From Paraphoma chrysanthemicola (Eukaryota > Ascomycota > Dothideomycetes > Pleosporales > Phaeosphaeriaceae): a stretch of 64,000 nt of DNA. A program made the position numbers and the translations under genes. Numbering within the stretch: position 1 is the stretch's first letter; each line of letters starts with the position of its first letter. Below, in pieces: positions 32,076 through 43,168 of this stretch. Below the pieces are notes generated by a model. That model was given only the letters and a program-made list of their open reading frames with translations, searched no databases and was not told the origin of the DNA. The stretch lies in NCBI GenBank assembly GCA_020744225.1, contig JAGMWG010000010.1, positions 868,001 to 932,000 of the forward strand, written 5' to 3'.

Positions 32076-32546
32076 ATGCTTTTCATTTCTACTCTCGCCA
32101 CCCTCGTCTCGCTCACGACTGCCCTCCCAAAAGGCGTCAGCACATCCAACCCCAACGCACAAACACTTGGTCTAATAGCCGGCCCCGAAGATTCCTGCCC
32201 AAACACCGGCACACCCGGAAACTTCATCATCTGCGCCAAACCCGACTTCATGGACTGCGAATACCAGCTCTACACATCTGCATGCTTTGTACCTACCTTT
32301 AGCATCTCATCGATTGGGGTAGATGCAGGCGGTGAATGCACAACGTACACGTCGAAAGATTGCACGGGTCGCGAGATCTTCTACTGTAATTTGCCCGCGG
32401 GAGTAGGTGGCTATGCGGGGTGTGGAGGCGGCGTGACGGCGAAGATTGGCTGCCCTGGATATAAGGATCTACAGGCTGGGCCTGATCCTAGGAAGGATGG
32501 GCCATGGATTCGAAGCATCAAGTGTGAGAAGATCAAAAGGAATTAA
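32076..32546 (+). CDS. Small secreted cysteine-rich protein, tandem copy 3
   Basis: Single-exon 156-residue protein with a signal peptide (L-F-I-S-T-L-A-T-L-V-S-L-T-T-A). The mature part keeps the frame of copies 1 and 2: C-P-N-T-G-T-P-G ... I-I-C, then S-S-I-G-V-D-A-G-G-E-C, D-C-T-G, G-C-P-G and a final I-K-C-E-K. It adds two cysteines in a Gly-rich insert before C-P-G. Loss of the intron found in copy 2 and the wider spacing suggest it is the most diverged member. Function unknown. Confidence 0.7.
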   Translation: MLFISTLATLVSLTTALPKGVSTSNPNAQTLGLIAGPEDSCPNTGTPGNFIICAKPDFMDCEYQLYTSACFVPTFSISSIGVDAGGECTTYTSKDCTGREIFYCNLPAGVGGYAGCGGGVTAKIGCPGYKDLQAGPDPRKDGPWIRSIKCEKIKRN

Positions 32547-33294
32547 GTAGCAAGGGTCGTGCTTGTGCTTCAGCTTGGACGCTTGAGAGTAGGTTTACGC
32601 TTACTCGCGCGACTGAGATGCTCAGTGAAAGATCTCGTTTAGGCTAGATCATAATGCAGATTTTGATGTGCAGATAAAATCTCTCAGAGAGGTGTGACTG
32701 GCGTAACGTGTGGTGAGCGGTGAGGAGCTGCAAGACGATAACCGTGAAATTTAGCAGAAGTTGGGAAGCTTCATACGCCTGGCGTTAGTCGGTTGTTAGA
32801 AGCGTAACGTCTTGAAGGTCATCTCGATCTTGTATCGTGCTGCAGGCCATTGAGGTCTGTATTCAAATGCGTGGTGTTGTGACAATTGACCTCGAGGAAG
32901 GGTGACGGTTCGGGCCGTGCATGACCGTGCGACAGGCGTAAGACTTGCATTACCTTGCAATAGATGTCCCCTCGCACCAAAAAGAACGTGCCTCTCAATG
33001 AACAGCGGGCGGATGATAGCGGAGTCGCACCGACTACTACCCGAAAGGTTCAAGTTAAGCTGCTTACACATAAGCGCTAACCAAGAACTGCAGATGAAGC
33101 TCATCAGTCCCCACTAAAGTGCGAGGTATGGTGATTAGCAAAGCAACACCATTATGAAGCACTTACTACAGTTTAGTGAAACGGGGACAATGCGTTCGCA
33201 ACCTCAAATGCTTCTGCAGCAGCATTTACCACAAATCTTGTTCCGAGGTTGAGGGTGATAATCCATTGCGTCAGCTTGAACACCATTCTACACC
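32547..33294. other. Intergenic region
   Basis: Holds the 3' flank of secreted copy 3 and the aquaporin promoter. Nothing else recognised in 748 bp. Confidence 0.5.
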
Positions 33295-34434
33295 ATGACG
33301 GACATTGCGACCTCGAAGGACTTGGAGACAGCCGGAATCACACCGCACGAGTTGAGGCATCGGAAGCATTCGCAACTTACTGTCGCATCCCGCCCTTTTG
33401 CCGGTCGCCTCGGTGGAAATCAGGAGTTTACGTCGGACGATGCTTCGTTCACCAAGATTCCTGATGCTGCTGCATCATTCTCCTGGCACCAGTCCTTCCA
33501 TCTCGAAGCTTTCTCGGACGCTGAGTTATGGAAAGAGTCGTTCATCGAGTGCGTCGGGACATGTCTACAGGTCTACACTTCCGGCCTCGTAGCGGTCGGC
33601 CTAGGACCTCGCGTCAACGCAACAAGTCTCGGGCCTGTGGCGCCAGCTGCGTTTGGAAGCATTGTCAATCTGGTCCTCATTTCGTTGTTCATTTTCAGCG
33701 CTGGTCCTGTCTCTGGAGGCCATTTGAACCCGCTAATTACCATGTCGACCTTCACGGCGCGATTATCCATCTTCCCGAGAACGCTTCTTTATGTCATGTT
33801 TCAGAGCCTTGGCGCTGTGGTCGCAGGTTTCTTGGTGCGCGCGAGTCTGGGCTTGAACCCTGAAGACATTCCTCCAGTCCCTGGTTGCTTCATTGACACA
33901 AGCCTAGTGACCCCGGGCGAAGCGTACGTCGACACAACGAGATTGCGATAGTGGCCGCTGACCACTGTAGGTATGCGCTTGAGACCATGACTTCTTTCGT
34001 CCTGATTTTCATCGCATTTGGCGTCGGTCTCGATCCCAGACAGAGAGAAGTCTTTGGGCCTGCCTTATCACCGATACTGGTAAGATTCACAACGCTCGTT
34101 GGATGCTGTGGTAGTTAAATTTGCACAGGTTGGTCTAGCCCAATGTTTAGTAACATTCGCATCGAGCATAGCACGGCCTGGATACTCAGGTTCAAGTAGG
34201 CTAATTCTGACAAAATCTTGGATATTCAGCCGTTGACACTCGACAGGCAATAATCCGGCTCGTTGCTTAGGATTGATGACGGCCTCGAGTAAGCCTAACC
34301 AATGTCTATGAGAGGCCCAGTTCTGATGTGTTGCAGATCGATTTGATTACCATTATATTCACTGGTCAGGGCCCATCACGGCAGCCATTCTGAATGGCAT
34401 CTTATACTGGGTGATTCCCATATACAAAGATTAG
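33295..34434 (+). CDS. Aquaporin/aquaglyceroporin (MIP family) with NPL in place of the first NPA
   Basis: Five exons (33295-33923, 33971-34079, 34129-34189, 34247-34288 and 34337-34434) give 312 residues; all introns are 47-57 nt. The MIP fold is shown by six hydrophobic segments and the two pore loops. The first is S-G-G-H-L-N-P-L-I-T-M (NPL rather than NPA) and the second N-N-P-A-R-C-L-G (intact NPA with the conserved Arg). The segment I-H-W-S-G-P-I near the end is the usual sixth-helix start. It moves water or small neutral solutes across a membrane; the altered box leaves selectivity open. A long hydrophilic N-terminus (about 75 residues) precedes helix 1. The 42-nt exon 4 carries the NPA motif, and its phase fits both neighbours. 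Confidence 0.82.
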
Positions 34435-34794
34435 TGGCTGGTCGATGGGAGGACGCCCGTGAGAGATGGTAGCAGAGTGGTGCGAGTGGTACGCGTAAGA
34501 GAGGACTTCGGATTCATTGGTGCATGAGGGGCCAACACAATAAATTATTCGCCAGAACAACAGCTGAAAAATTAATTGTTGTGTAATCGCTGGGTCTTGC
34601 CATGTGCCGTGTTAGTGGAAGGACTCGTGCACGCCAAGGAGGCAGGAAGGAAGGGGCACTATTAGCGCCTCGCTTAGTTTAGGTCAATCCACCATCGTTC
34701 GTCACGTGCGCACCAATATTGCAAGCTTGTGTTGTGCGAACTTTCCTCGACGACCAGCCGACTTCTCTTGACAAGCTCGACATCCGCCGCCAAC
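34435..34794. other. Intergenic region with eS7 promoter
   Basis: A 360-bp stretch between the aquaporin stop and the ribosomal protein gene. The last 80 bp are CT-rich, as in many fungal ribosomal protein promoters. Nothing else seen. Confidence 0.5.
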
Positions 34795-35641
34795 ATGTCC
34801 AACTCGCTGAACAAGATCGCCCCCAACAGCCCCTCGAGGCAGAACCCCTCCGAGATCGAGACCAGCATCGCTAACGCAAGTCACTGCTGCAATCGCTGCC
34901 CGCAACGATATCGCTAACTCTGCGCAGGCGTTGACTGACCTCGAGAACAATGTCCCCGACCTGAAGAGCTCGCTGCGCCCTCTGCAGTTCGTCTCTGCCC
35001 GCGAGGTATGACCGACCATTCCCCATCGATGTGCTCTCGAGCTTCGAAGCCATCGCGCACCCACACACCACACCCTACACACAAACGAAGAGGCGGTGGG
35101 CACTGGGCGGCATGAATTTGCTGACACCAGGATTCTTAGATCGAGGTTGGCCACGGTCGCAAGGCGATTGTCATCTTCGTCCCGGTTCCCCTTCTCCAGG
35201 GCTGGCACAAGGCCCAGCAGCGGTACGTACACTTGTTGTGGTCCTCACTCCGACACAATGCTGACAAAACGCAGTCTCACCCGTGAGCTCGAGAAGAAGT
35301 TCTCTGACCGCCACGTCCTGATCGTTGCTTCCCGCCGCATTCTCCCCCGCCCCAAGCGCTCCAACAGGTCGCGCTCCTCGCAGACCCAGAAGCGCCCGCG
35401 CTCGCGAACCCTGACCGCTGTCCACGACGCCATCCTGACCGACCTCGTCTACCCCGTCGAGATTGTCGGCAAGCGTCTCCGCACCCGCGAGGACGGCAGC
35501 AAGATCCTCAAGGTCGTTCTCGACGAGAAGGAGCGTGGCGGTGTCGACTACAGGCTCGACACCTACACCGAGGTCTACAAGCGTCTCACCGGCAAGGGCG
35601 TCAACTTCGAGTTCCCCCAGAGCGCTGCCGCCGACTACTAG
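34795..35641 (+). CDS. RPS7: 40S ribosomal protein eS7
   Basis: Four exons (34795-34875, 34928-35005, 35140-35222 and 35275-35641) give 202 residues, the standard eS7 length. Diagnostic segments include G-H-G-R-K-A-I-V-I-F-V-P-V-P, F-S-D-R-H-V-L-I-V-A-S-R-R-I, K-R-P-R-S-R-T-L-T-A-V-H-D-A-I-L and the end K-G-V-N-F-E-F-P. It is a structural protein of the small ribosomal subunit. Intron 1 (34876-34927) starts GCAAGT and ends GCGCAG, a GC-AG intron: no GT donor nearby keeps frame. Early introns are usual for fungal ribosomal protein genes. Confidence 0.93.
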
Positions 35642-35844
35642 ATGGCTGTTGGGTTCGGTCTGACATGGTTAAGGAGTTCGGCTTCGGATATGCATCATGT
35701 ACCCGGCATCAAAATGGAATGAGATGACATGAGCTCGTATGGGCACCCAAGATACCATTGCAATTGACTTTTCTTCGTGATATTTTCCCCAGTGCGAGTA
35801 TGTGAACTCTCATTTCTCCACACGTCCGCTTTTTCTGGCCTTGC

Positions 35845-36745
35845 TTACTGCCTGTCGAGCTCAGGATAGTGTCTGAAGATGCCATCACTGAAAGGCAGCC
35901 TCCGATCACTCGCGAGATATTCCTTCAGCCCGCCCCGTTCTTGCACACTAGGATAAAACGTCTCAAACAACAGCGGGTAATCCTTCTTTCTCGCCTCCAG
36001 CTCCTTGGGAAACGCAAACAGCAGCCCATTCAACACATGCCACACCGTGGTATCCGCATAGCTCAGCTTCCCACCCACCAAGTATTTCCCCTCGCCCTCC
36101 TTCTCATTCCCCTTCAACACCCTCTCAAAGAAGCCCAGAAACTTTGGGATCCGCGTCTCCCTAAAGTCCGTCGCCTTCTTCAGCGCCTCGTCCTTCTGCT
36201 CCTCGTAGTACTTGGCCACGGCGACCGGGTGGTGGGTGTCGTGCGCTTCATTGTTCAGATCGAGCGCTGTGAGCGCGTGCGACAGGATCCATGCGCTCTC
36301 TGCTTCATCTTCGCCAGACAGTCCGAGCTTGGGACCGAGGTACGAGAGGATGGAGGGCGTTTGGTAGAGTATCAATGCGGAACCGTTCTTGCCCTCGCCC
36401 GGGATGCGCAGCGCGGGAGGGGCGAAGATGGGTGGGTTTGAGTCGGTACCTGTGGAGGAGGAGGAGATGAGGGAGGCTACCTCTTTGACGCCTGTGGTGG
36501 ATGGTGTCAGTGGCTGTTCCGGGGGTGGATTGAGGTGTGCGCTGAAAACATAATGATCTACACTCGAGATGTGGTATGTGAGGGTTATGCATTGACATAC
36601 CGTCTTTCTGCTCGTTGGAGACGTCTTTGTAAGATACGCCTGCCGCCTCGAAGGCGAGACGAATGAACTCGCCACGACCAGGTATTTGTGGCCAGTAGAG
36701 CAGCTCATATGGTGGGTGTGTGCGCGCTTTCTTGGTCGAAGACAT
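35845..36745 (-). CDS. Glutathione S-transferase-like protein
   Basis: Exons 36601-36745 and 35845-36491 (109-nt intron) give 263 residues. The N-terminal thioredoxin-like half starts Y-E-L-L-Y-W-P-Q-I-P-G-R-G-E-F-I-R-L, the sigma/mu-type opening with the catalytic Tyr. Further on come the cis-Pro region (P-P-A-L-R-I-P-G) and the glutathione-binding Q-T-P-S-I-L-S-Y-L. The helical C-terminal half includes K-Y-L-V-G-G-K-L-S-Y-A-D, the N-capping motif of GST helix 6. It likely conjugates glutathione to electrophiles or reduces peroxides in the cytosol. The start at 36745 is preferred over upstream in-frame Met codons because it sits 12 residues before the first beta strand. Confidence 0.87.
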
Positions 36746-37832
36746 GGTGATGGTGGTATATGTGAGGGCGCGTGGACGAATGCAGTCTTTAGGAAGGTTA
36801 TATAGGGCGAAAAGAGGTCGTAGTGGTGTCCTGAACATTCAATTGCTGACACGATGTGCGGTTTGCCTTATAGGCGACGCGGCGGTGAGTTTTGAATGCT
36901 ATAGCTGCAGCATTGACTATGTTTGGCGTCATTGTGGGGTTGGAAACATAAGCTGTGAGGGCGGTGGCGGAAGCATCCCGCATTGGCGCGGACGGTCCGT
37001 TTAGCGTGCGGCTCGCCCTTTTTACCTGAAAAGGTTCTGTCCCTAACTATTTGATTTGCACTACGAGTGGAAGCTGCAGTTTGTGTCTGAATGGACGAGT
37101 GGTACAAAACGCGAATCAATATTACAGTCGCATTGACGGCAGTCACAGGTGCATGACCGCAACCTGGAGACTGTGACCTGAATCCTGGCGCCTCAAACTT
37201 AATACCAGATGCCAGGTACCCGAAGACAGCATTCAGCCTTCAGCGCCCAAGTTTCTGGGATCCGTTTTGTGTCCCCTGTTCGCGTTCCAGTATTACAATG
37301 AGCCTGGGAAACTATATCAAGGGCTCGCGTGCCCAGCAAGACGCTGAAATGTCCAACAAATCACTCCGCTTCCTTTGAATTTCCACATCATTTCAGTCCT
37401 GTGTGGGATGTGCTGGCTCTGTGTCACATTGCGAGCGCCGCGATACGCTCGCCTGTGCCTCTTAATGAACCGCAGTGGTGCTGCGTGAAACTGGCCTGCG
37501 CCTCCACGACTTTCCACGCCTGTCATCCACAACCACACAATCGCATATCTCCCTGCTCTACCCCGCTGCACCAATTCAAAAGCGACCGACGTTTTTCGCA
37601 AACTCACAAATAATTTGTCTCGACAAATTGGGCAACGTGTAACATTGGAGGTGCTTGATCTAGGCCATCCCACTTCGTTTAGCTTCCACGCGCTTGGACT
37701 CGTGGCCCCTGCCGCCCGACAAACAGTTCGAAGTGTGCTGCTGCCTCAGCTCTCTGACACACTTCCTTACGACTTGTCCGCCTTTAAAGATTTCTTAGAC
37801 GACGCTCCTCACCCTCTAGGTGTCTCGTCATT
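36746..37832. other. 1.1-kb divergent intergenic region
   Basis: Lies between the GST (minus) and the CCCH gene (plus). Short shadow frames only; no domain or repeat recognised. Confidence 0.5.
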
Positions 37833-39721
37833 ATGACCGATCTTGACAGCTATTCCAGGCAGCTTGCGGGGTTTCGAGCCTCAGACGAGGCTCGAGAGCA
37901 ACTAGTTAGCGTTCGTTGGCATATCGCGTGGTCTGGTGGCCACAACATATTTGCGTTGCGCTAACACACATTCCAGGAGCTCATCGAAAAATTGAAGCAC
38001 CTGTCAGAAGAGCATGCCATTCTACAGAATGATTACTCGTCAGAAAGAGATATAAGACGCAACTATCAACGTGCTGTCGACGATCAAAAGCAAGCAGTGT
38101 CCGACTATGCACGCCAACTTGAAGCTAGTTCCTTTGTTCTCGCTTTGATCGACGGCGACGGAGCCATTTTCCAAGATGCACTGCTCCAGGCCGCAGGTGG
38201 TGACGGCGGGTCGGAAGCTGCGTCGCGCCTTCACCATGCCATCCGCAGTCATGTTGCCTCTCTTCACAGCAACTCGGGTAGCTGGCCCGTTATGGTTCAG
38301 GTCTATCTAAGTCTTGATAAGCTTGCAATGAAGCTGGCGCAAGTCGGTCTTCTGCGCAGTCCCTCGGAACTCCGATCCTTTGCTCAACGTTTCTGTGTCA
38401 ATCAGCCATTGTTTAGTATTATTGACGTTGGTCAAGGCAAAGAAAGAGCCGACCATAAGATTAAAGGTACGTACACCAAGTGCGACCAGATTTGTGCTGA
38501 CAGTGCTTACTCAGAAATGCTCCGCACTTTCAGCGATAACCCCACGTGCAGACATATCATCTTTGGTGGCTGTCACGATGCAGGGTATCTTCTTAATCTC
38601 GAGCAATTTAAGCACAATGAACTGAAGGCCGCTCAAATAACTCTTCTCGAGACAACACCTGCCTACAGAGGCTTCGTGGATCTGCCGGCGCACTTCAAGC
38701 GTGCTCGTTTCGACGATGTGTTCAGGCCCCAGCCGCTACCAGAGTCCACACCAACCACATTTGCCCCTAATCCAAATGTATTTGCCCCCGTTGCGGTCGC
38801 GCCTCCGCCGCCAGCTCAGTCTCCAAGTCTATTTCGAGCACCGACAAATCCCTCTCCAAGGCCGTCAGTGACTACTCCCTCGCTTAACACCCCTCCATCA
38901 TCCGTCACCGGTGGTTCGTCGGAGAGCAACGGAGATTCCTCGTGGGGTAAGTTTCAGACACTGGATTTCTCAGGGCATCGCAGCCATTGTCCAATATGCT
39001 ACTTGTCCAAGATGGGCGAGCATGCCCATCGATCGTCTTCCCAGTTCGATGTACACATCGTGTTTCATATGCTAACAATGTATAGCAACTGTCGGCAAGA
39101 CCGGCACGGCCCCGAACGGCAACATCTCCATTGCGCCTAATACGAAGAAAACCAAGAAGAAATACGCTTACTACAATAAAGAGGAACAGAGGCTGGATGA
39201 ACCTCTCCCACCACGTGATAATGCAGCAGCCAAATCACTGGACGAGCGCATGATACGTACAGGAAAGAAGATGTGCAATCACTGGCATCTCGGAGGCAAT
39301 TGTGAGAACGGGAAGTTCTGCCAGTTTCAGCATGAGCCCAAACTGTCTGCTGCCGAACTGAACGCTCTACGGTATAAAACGCGCAGCTTGGCTTGCAAGA
39401 ATAGGTATTGCCAGAGCATCGACTGCTGTAAGTGCCCATGCTTGATATGACAGCCGACTCTTCCGATCCTTTCACGAACCCCGGGTTTTGGATGTATGTC
39501 AAGGCTGATCAGAACCAGATCTTGGACACCAGTGCGCCCTCGAGCGTGACTACGGCAAGTGTCCTTACCCAGACTCTTGCCATCTGCGGTCAACCCACGG
39601 CATGGATAAGGTTAGTAGTTTACGTTCTAAGCGCTTGTGTAATGCTCGCTGACTTGGTGTTGTCGCGACATAGGTCAAGTATGTGAGGTACGATAAAGAC
39701 GACAACGCAGAATATTCATAA
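37833..39721 (+). CDS. CCCH zinc finger protein (fungal DUF7923-type)
   Basis: Six exons (37833-37904, 37977-38466, 38515-38946, 39086-39427, 39519-39610 and 39674-39721) give 491 residues. The N-terminus is a coiled coil (L-I-E-K-L-K-H-L-S-E-E-H-A), followed by a conserved domain with F-V-L-A-L-I-D-G-D-G-A-I-F and H-I-I-F-G-G-C-H-D-A-G-Y. A Pro/Ser linker follows. The C-terminus holds CCCH fingers: M-C-N-H-W-H-L-G-G-N-C-E-N-G-K-F-C-Q-F-Q-H is typical, and a second Cys/His cluster spans exons 4-5 (Q-C-A-L-E-R-D-Y-G-K-C-P-Y-P-D-S-C-H). Such fingers usually bind RNA; the role is inferred. Intron 2 (38467-38514) is 48 nt and stop-free in frame, so retention would keep the protein readable. Confidence 0.8.
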
Positions 39722-39856
39722 GTATTCATGGTTCTCCGCAGCGGAAACTGTTCAGTTGGGAGAGCTAGATTAAAGGTACTAAAGGCATTGCTATATGCAG
39801 GAACAAACACTTCTGTCTATACTCCTGCATTTCTAAATTAGTAATACTTGTAGTTG

Positions 39857-40812
39857 TCATTCCTTGTAGTACTTTACGTATACACATTCTTGAATTGTCA
39901 TGTTCGATGACGCAACTGTTTCGCGACACATCACCATCTCCATGTTTCCCAAGCCGAATACATTTTTGTAGCCTCTAATTATGTAGCCATAATCATATCT
40001 AGGAAAGTGCTTGGTCACTACTGAGCTCAATTGCTCGAGGCAAGAACTCATCTCTAACCAGACCGATAGTTTCAAAGTTCCCAACACAACACCCACCTTT
40101 TTCAAACCAAAAGATCTTATAATAACCCCTTCACAATCAGCCTCCCTCAGCATCCCCTCCCAAAACTCCAGCATAAACGCCCACGCCCTTTCCGCCTCCT
40201 CTCTCCCCGTATCCGTCTTCATTCTCCCCGCATAATGCACGAATCGCTCGTCCATCAACGCCACCAAACTCAAGATCGTATCATGACGCCGTACACCACT
40301 AACGCCGCCATATACCGCCGCGCGCGCGATGCCCATGGCTCCCAGTGCGTCCAGTCGATCCGCATCCTGGACGATTCTGAAAGCGGGGAATTGGGCCAGT
40401 GCGAGTTTGAGATGCGAATCGTTGTTTATTTCACGTGTGAAGGACACGAATGAGGCGATGTGTGCTGCTGGGTGGGAGATGTGGTCTGGGACATCTAGGG
40501 CGTCGAGCATGGCACGGATGGTAGTGCGCTGGCGATTGGGATTACAGACTCGACGTCGTACTTAACGCGATATTTCTCGGCTCCGATGTCGTGGACTAGA
40601 GCTGCGGTGTACATTACCAATGGATCGATATCGCGTGCCCTGGGTTGCTGCTTCTCGGCGAGCCAGATGCGATGGGCGTTCTTGACGACGCGGACGATGT
40701 GCTCGTAGTCGTGGGATGCGTCGTAGGTGGGGCCATTCATGTGCTTGAGGACAGCGGTGTTGATGCGACTGAACCAGGCGCGCTGGTCAGAGGTTAGTGG
40801 TGTATTGTCCAT
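39857..40812 (-). CDS. HD-domain phosphohydrolase, with an apparent 1-nt frameshift
   Basis: About 318 residues once one missing base is allowed for. The N-terminal part has the HD-domain metal ligands: H in S-H-D-Y-E-H-I, then the doublet A-A-L-V-H-D-I-G, and the last Asp in V-Q-D-A-D-R-L-D-A-L-G. Fungal proteins of this class hydrolyse phosphate esters, possibly nucleotides; the substrate is unknown. Near 40538-40540 (a CCC run on the minus strand) the frame shifts between V-E-S-V-I-P and R-T-T-I-R-A-M. Adding one base restores continuity; the only candidate introns there are 17-38 nt, and removing them would delete residues the family needs. After the HD core the C-terminal part (S-V-V-T-K-H-F-P-R-Y-D-Y-G-Y) is not recognised. 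Confidence 0.75.
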
Positions 40813-41949
40813 GAGGACTCGAGGTTTAGAAGACGGGTGTCACGTTCGTATACGCGAGGCTTGGTGATCCTGGCTGGCGATGAGGCAGTGGGATGAGTGG
40901 TGTTCCTGGTTGTGGAAGTCTTCGCAATGAGTTGAGTGGAAGGTTTCTTGGTGCTGGGGTGGGCTGAGGAGGATGCCTCCTGGAGCGCCTTGGTGGTAGC
41001 AAAAGGTCGTTGGTGGACTTTGCTGAACACAGAAGCCATGATATTACTCCTCAACAGCCGAGTGGTTTTGTTGTGTCGGAAGACCTTCTTATTGGACTGA
41101 CTGCTGCGTGGTGGGAAGGTGGCGGCCGTAATAAGATGATGAGTGCATCTCAGAGGCCCAGAACGAGTAGTGTGCAGACTACGCACTCGATGATGCGGGT
41201 ACAAGTGATGGAGATGGAACGAAAGATACGCTTTGACGGGACGGAGACCTAGAATTGATAGCGACATTGCGAGTGAAGATCACAGCCAGATCTCTCTACA
41301 GCAATGATTGTTGGCTCGGCTGGCAATGAATGTTTTGCGATACTCCCTTCGGTGTGGAGCAATGCGTGGTTATTGAGGCTATATAGGTAGATTGAACACA
41401 CCGACGAAATATCGGTCTGATTCGCAATGCTTCCGACGGGGGTGAGACAATTGTATGGTGGAAAAGGTTTATGTGAGCCAAACAAACGAGCAAACATGAC
41501 TAGATCGCGTCTTTCCCTGTTCAGCCGTTTTGCTGTTCTGAAGAATGCCTGGAGGCTTCGCATGTCCTATGAACCTGGCTCGACTCTCAGAAGTGAATGA
41601 AGATCTGCCAGCTACGATAGTCAGATTGAATTCGGCTGGCTTCTGGCTTGAAATATTCCTGAATCCAAAAGCCCGAGGCATTGACGTGCTTCTACGGTTC
41701 AATTGTCACGCTTGTCCTACCTCTTTGCCATGTATGCATCCCTTGCCTACAACACGGCGCTGCAATCAGTCTCTTCAGCCCAATGCTTACGAAACTAGTA
41801 TAGCAACTTACGTACAATCTCATTTAGGCGACAAATAGCCCGTTAGCAGTAAGAGGTCCCTGAATTCGGAAGTAAGAGTGTAGTACAGCAAAGATACACA
41901 TAGTTCAGCAAATCTGTTCCAGCCCAGACTCAACTTCCCCTTTGGTCGA
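40813..41949. other. 1.1-kb intergenic region
   Basis: Lies upstream of the HD gene. A minus-strand frame (41039 down to 40794, Ser/Thr/Lys-rich) overlaps the HD start by 19 nt and is not accepted as a gene. No repeat or RNA gene recognised. Confidence 0.4.
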
Positions 41950-43168
41950 TCAATTTCGCCTTCCCATCTCTGCAGCACCCACACTCGACTCAACATGCCC
42001 AGGACTTCCAGGCATTTCAAATGCCGCAAGATTCGGACTTCCATACTGCGCCTGCGGCTGAGGCGACGCCCCGATCATCCCCACACCTCCTGGCTGAGGA
42101 GCCGCAGCCGCATTCGCCGGCACCCCACTAATCTGTCCGTCTTCGTACATCGGATACGCGTTCCACTTCTGCCCCGCCTGATTCTGATACATGGGCGGCG
42201 GGCTCCCCGGGGTCTGAGGATACTGGCTTACAACACTTGCATGCTTGTTCTCGTACGTCGTGGTCGTCGGCAGGGGCTGTGAATTCGGGAAGTGGTGCTG
42301 GCCGACTTCGATTGGTGGAGCTGCGGCGGCGGCTTGCTTTCTGCGGCGCTGGTAGAGGAAGAAGATCGCAGTCACGGCAATGGCGATGACTGCAAGGCCG
42401 CCGACTACGCCGCCGACAATGGCGCCAATGGGGGTTGAGGGGGAGGGGGATGGGGGCGTCGGGCTTGAGGCGGCGGGACTGCTGGAGGTGCTGGAGGAAG
42501 AAGAGTAGCTGGATGTTGGGGTTGAACTAGTGATATCAGGCCGAGGGGTTGGGCTTGTTATGTCCGCTCCTGATTGGAAATTAGCTCAATAGGAAGGGAA
42601 GGAAGATATGTTGGTGATCTGACCTGCAGTCGGCGACACAATAAAGTAGGTGTTTGAGAGTGTTGTAGCACTTGGACCATAGCAAGCGGGTCGTGTAAGG
42701 CCGCTCCGAGCACCAGTCGTAGAGAAAAGGTACTCTGTTCCACATCTACTCGCAGTTGTCGGACTATCTGATGTTAACACATTATCGATTGTGGTATTCA
42801 CGTATTCCTTACCAAACTTGTTGACTACCAGAATAGTAGATAGTCCCCGATTCACATGAGGTTCCGATTCGGCATCCGGTTCGGCCAACGGAACACCAGT
42901 TCCAGAAAGAGATTGTTGATATCACGGTTTGGGAGCCATCGTAGCCAAAATCACCATCTGAAGACCCGAAGTTAATTCGACGTGCGTCAATCTGATCCCC
43001 GAATGTCTACATACACGAGATAGAAGTGCCTACCACGGAAGGGCTCCAGATGGTTCCAATATCAAGGTTCTGTCTCTCAACGAGCTGGGCTGCTGGGGTG
43101 ATGGCTGGATGTGCGGCTCCACAGACTGCATCTAGGAAAAGTGCAAGTGTTACGATGAGGGGTGTCAT
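41950..43168 (-). CDS. Ser/Pro-rich single-pass membrane protein, possible wall sensor
   Basis: Four exons (43015-43168, 42813-42957, 42624-42763 and 41950-42569; introns 49-57 nt) give 352 residues. A signal peptide (L-I-V-T-L-A-L-F-L-D-A-V-C-G-A) is followed by a Cys-containing ectodomain (W-C-S-V-G-R-T-G-C-R-I-G-T-S-C, then S-R-C-G-T-E-Y-L-F), a Ser/Pro/Thr stem, one transmembrane helix (G-A-I-V-G-G-V-V-G-G-L-A-V-I-A) and a basic then Pro/Gln-rich cytoplasmic tail. This is the layout of fungal surface sensors and of many unknown surface proteins. Exon 1 ends T/GTATGT; exon 3 starts after ATAG, which avoids a stop that the nearer CAG acceptor would make. Confidence 0.75.

Noticed and set aside
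34190..34246. Reading through the aquaporin G/GTTCAA site as coding
   Set aside because: It hits a stop before the second NPA box; splicing at 34189/34247 restores N-N-P-A-R.
40794..41039. 81-codon minus-strand frame upstream of the HD gene
   Set aside because: Ser/Thr/Lys-rich, overlaps the HD start by 19 nt and has no recognisable domain; more likely leader sequence.
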